A stretch of 64,000 nucleotides of DNA from the NCBI RefSeq assembly GCF_936916975.1, contig NZ_CAKZGO010000004.1, positions 744,001 to 808,000 on the forward strand. Direction: 5' to 3'. Shown here piece after piece: positions 62,175 through 64,000 of the stretch. The position numbers and the translations under genes were made by a program. Below the pieces are notes generated by a model. It searched no databases, was not told the origin of the DNA, and saw only the letters and a program-made list of their open reading frames with translations. Position 1 is the stretch's first letter. Each line of letters starts with the position of its first letter. The DNA is from an uncultured Dongia sp. (GTDB taxonomy: Bacteria; Pseudomonadota; Alphaproteobacteria; Dongiales; Dongiaceae).

Positions 62175-63026
62175 ATGAGTGTCGCTGCGATCTCATCGCG
62201 CCCCGGCTGGCTGCCGCGTTTCGGCCGCTACCCATTGCCGCTTTATCTCGGCGGCGGGCTCATCGGCTTCATCATCCTCATGGCGATCTTGGCACCCTGG
62301 GTGGCGCCGTTCGATCCCATCGCGCAGAATCTCGATGTGAAGCTGCAGGGGCCGAGCTGGGCCTATCCCTTCGGCACCGACAATTTCGGCCGCGACATTC
62401 TCTCGCGCGTGATCTGGGGGGCGCGCATCGACCTGCAGATGGGTTTGATCGGCGTGGCCTTTCCCTTCCTCATCGGCACCACCATTGGCGCCATCGCAGG
62501 CTATGCCGGCCGCGCGGTGGATGCGGTCGCCATGCGTGTGGTCGATGTCGTGCTGGCCTTCCCGTTCCTCGTGCTGCTGATGGCGATCATCGCCATCCTG
62601 AAGCCGGGCCTCTCCAGCTTCTACATCGCCATGGCGTTGTGCGGCTGGGTTTCCTACGCACGGCTGATTCGCGCCCAGGTGCTGGTGTTGAAATCGGCGG
62701 ATTTCGTGCTGGCGGCGCGCAGCCTCGGCTACAGCCATTTCCGCATCCTCTTCCGCCACATCCTGCCCAATGTGCTGACCGGCTCGATCGTGTTCTCCAT
62801 GTCGGATGTGGTGCTGGTGGTCTTGAACGGTGCCGCCATCTCCTATCTCGGCCTCGGCGTCCAGCCGCCCACCGCGGAATGGGGCATCATGATTGCGGAG
62901 GGGCAGAATTTTATCACCACCGCCTGGTGGATCACCGCCTTCCCGGGGCTTGCTATCGTGGTCATGGCGCTGGGTTTCAGCCTGCTCGCGGACGGGCTTG
63001 GCGAGTGGTTGGGAGTGCGCGAATGA
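62175..63026 (+). CDS. Dipeptide/oligopeptide ABC transporter permease (DppC-like)
   Basis: 283 aa from the ATG at 62175, which follows GGGGGTGGAG closely; an ATG at 62157 overlapping the dppB stop (ATGA) is the alternative and adds six residues. Six membrane helices with NFGRDILSRVIWGARIDLQM, the coupling region AARSLGYSHFRILFRHILPN and YLGLGVQPPTAEWGIMI are DppC hallmarks. Its stop overlaps the next ATG (ATGA, 63023-63026). Confidence 0.92.
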   Translation: MSVAAISSRPGWLPRFGRYPLPLYLGGGLIGFIILMAILAPWVAPFDPIAQNLDVKLQGPSWAYPFGTDNFGRDILSRVIWGARIDLQMGLIGVAFPFLIGTTIGAIAGYAGRAVDAVAMRVVDVVLAFPFLVLLMAIIAILKPGLSSFYIAMALCGWVSYARLIRAQVLVLKSADFVLAARSLGYSHFRILFRHILPNVLTGSIVFSMSDVVLVVLNGAAISYLGLGVQPPTAEWGIMIAEGQNFITTAWWITAFPGLAIVVMALGFSLLADGLGEWLGVRE

Positions 63027-64000
63027 GAGGCATTCGCGCACTTTTAGAGGTCAAAAACCTGCGTGTCTCAGCCCGCCGGGACGGCCGGAAATTCGACATT
63101 GTCGAACAAGTGTCCTTCGCCGTCGCCGAGGGCGAGATCCTCGGATTGGTAGGGGAAAGCGGGTCGGGGAAGAGCGTCACCTGCCGGGCGATCCTGGGCC
63201 TGCTGCCCGGCGCCAACCTCCGTTTGACCGAGGGCGAGGTGATCTTCGACGGCCGCGACTTCGCGCGCATGTCGGATGCCGAGATCCGGACGGAGCGCGG
63301 GTCGTCGGTCGGCATGATCTTCCAGAACCCGGCCAGCCATCTCGATCCCGTCATGAGCATCGGCGATCAGGTGGCGGAGAGCATATTGGTCCATCGCGGC
63401 GTCAGCCGGGGCGAGGCGTGGGGGCAGGCGGTCGATCTGCTGCGCCAGGTGGGCATCCCGGACCCTGAGCGCCGCGCAGGAGGCCATGCCCATGAATTTT
63501 CCGGTGGTATGCGGCAGCGGGCGATGATCGCGGCGGCCTTGGCCTGCGATCCGCAACTGCTGATCGCTGACGAGCCGACCACGGCGCTCGATGTCACCGT
63601 GCAGGCACAGATCCTGCGATTGCTGCTCGATCTGCGCGACAAGCGGGGCTTGTCCATCATCCTAGTGACGCATGATCTGGGTGTCGTGGCACAAGCCTGC
63701 GACAGCATCGCAGTGATGTATGGCGGGCGATTGGTCGAGACGGGACCCAAGCGCGATGTGCTGAAGGCGCCGTTCCATCCCTATACGTCGCGGCTCATCG
63801 CTTGCCAGCCCGGACACAAGCTCGATGGAAGGCTGCTGCCAAGTATTCCCGGCCAGCCACCGAGTGCCGGTCAGATGCCGGCAGGATGCCGCTTCCATCC
63901 GCGTTGCGATCTCGTTCAGCCCAATTGCAAGACCATGGCGCCGCCGCTCACCCAGCGTGGCCCAGACCATCTGGCGGCCTGTCCCGTGACGGCGGGATTG
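63023..64000 (+). CDS. Dipeptide/oligopeptide ABC transporter ATP-binding protein (DppD-like), 3' end off the window
   Basis: 326 codons to the right edge, with no stop, so the C-terminus may be missing a few residues. Walker A GESGSGKSVT, Q-loop MIFQNPASHLDPVM, signature FSGGMRQRAMIAAALACDPQ, Walker B LLIADEPTTALDVTVQ, H-loop LVTHDLGVV, and the C-terminal oligo_HPY region with CRFHPRCDL and NCKTM, whose cysteines may bind an iron-sulfur cluster as in DppD. Coupled to the DppC gene by ATGA overlap. A second ATPase (DppF) is probably beyond the edge. Confidence 0.95.
   Translation, partial: MRGIRALLEVKNLRVSARRDGRKFDIVEQVSFAVAEGEILGLVGESGSGKSVTCRAILGLLPGANLRLTEGEVIFDGRDFARMSDAEIRTERGSSVGMIFQNPASHLDPVMSIGDQVAESILVHRGVSRGEAWGQAVDLLRQVGIPDPERRAGGHAHEFSGGMRQRAMIAAALACDPQLLIADEPTTALDVTVQAQILRLLLDLRDKRGLSIILVTHDLGVVAQACDSIAVMYGGRLVETGPKRDVLKAPFHPYTSRLIACQPGHKLDGRLLPSIPGQPPSAGQMPAGCRFHPRCDLVQPNCKTMAPPLTQRGPDHLAACPVTAGL

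Noticed and set aside
1-64000. CRISPR array, prophage, insertion sequence or rRNA operon
   Set aside because: No regularly spaced direct repeats, transposase motifs, phage structural genes or rRNA sequence were recognised on either strand.

Overview
The window is a GC-rich chromosomal segment from an alphaproteobacterium, most likely of the Rhodospirillales/Dongia-Azospirillum type. This rests on gene order (ffh-rpsP-rimM-trmD-rplS-leuC; kdsD-lptC-lptA-lptB-rpoN-hpf-ptsN; ihfB-rpsA-cmk-aroA-TIGR02300-tRNA-Ala; hsp20-DUF1150; DUF484-xerC) and on alphaproteobacterial families such as TIGR02300, DUF1150, the NDUFA9-like protein and a CP4-like EPSP synthase. No rRNA operon, CRISPR array, prophage or insertion sequence is visible. 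Two tRNAs are present: Ala-GGC and Leu-CAG.

Layout. 1-7.2 kb: priA (cut by the left edge), transaldolase, DUF484-xerC, a membrane protein fused to DUF305, and a divergent LysR/TauE pair. 7.3-12.6 kb: a phosphorus-related island. It holds pstS behind a phased Pho box, a two-gene organophosphonate oxygenase module (an HD-domain diiron oxygenase and a BBOX-like 2-oxoglutarate oxygenase, matching TmpB and TmpA), a divergent LysR regulator, and phoR. 12.8-23.2 kb: a secreted LamG-like protein, a methyltransferase, a Pro/Ala-rich protein, GTP cyclohydrolase II with a decayed RibB-like half, an OmpR-type regulator, a secreted caspase-like protein with twin Cys-rich repeats, an MFS transporter, an MBL hydrolase and an L,D-transpeptidase. 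23.3-28.9 kb: the translation/SRP operon, with an extra VOC gene translationally coupled to ffh. 29.1-33.8 kb: a xylose-type ABC importer (xylF-xylH-xylG) with a divergent ROK regulator. 33.8-37.5 kb: two tandem membrane sulfatase-fold proteins plus a small YLDPGT membrane protein. 37.6-43.5 kb: lapA, ihfB, rpsA, cmk, aroA, TIGR02300, tRNA-Ala. 43.6-47.4 kb: a 46-residue basic protein, a chemoreceptor, a Tat-type ankyrin lipoprotein, and hsp20-DUF1150 behind a ROSE-like leader. 47.5-55.2 kb: the ptsN/hpf/rpoN/Lpt/KdsD cluster, RNase D and tRNA-Leu. 55.4-64 kb: an NDUFA9-like protein, a glutamine amidotransferase, a RhuM-family gene (probable cargo), a VOC protein, an APH-fold kinase, and a proline-iminopeptidase-like hydrolase leading into a Dpp/Opp-type transporter cut by the right edge.

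The most interesting system is the pstS-tmpB-tmpA-lysR-phoR neighbourhood. It suggests a pathway that oxidises a trimethylammonium phosphonate to glycine betaine and phosphate, placed next to the phosphate-starvation genes. Also notable are a two-copy palindromic intergenic repeat with 34-bp perfect arms, the caspase-like protein with its duplicated Cys domain, and the tandem sulfatase/YLDPGT cassette. All assignments come from reading motifs and context; no database search was run.
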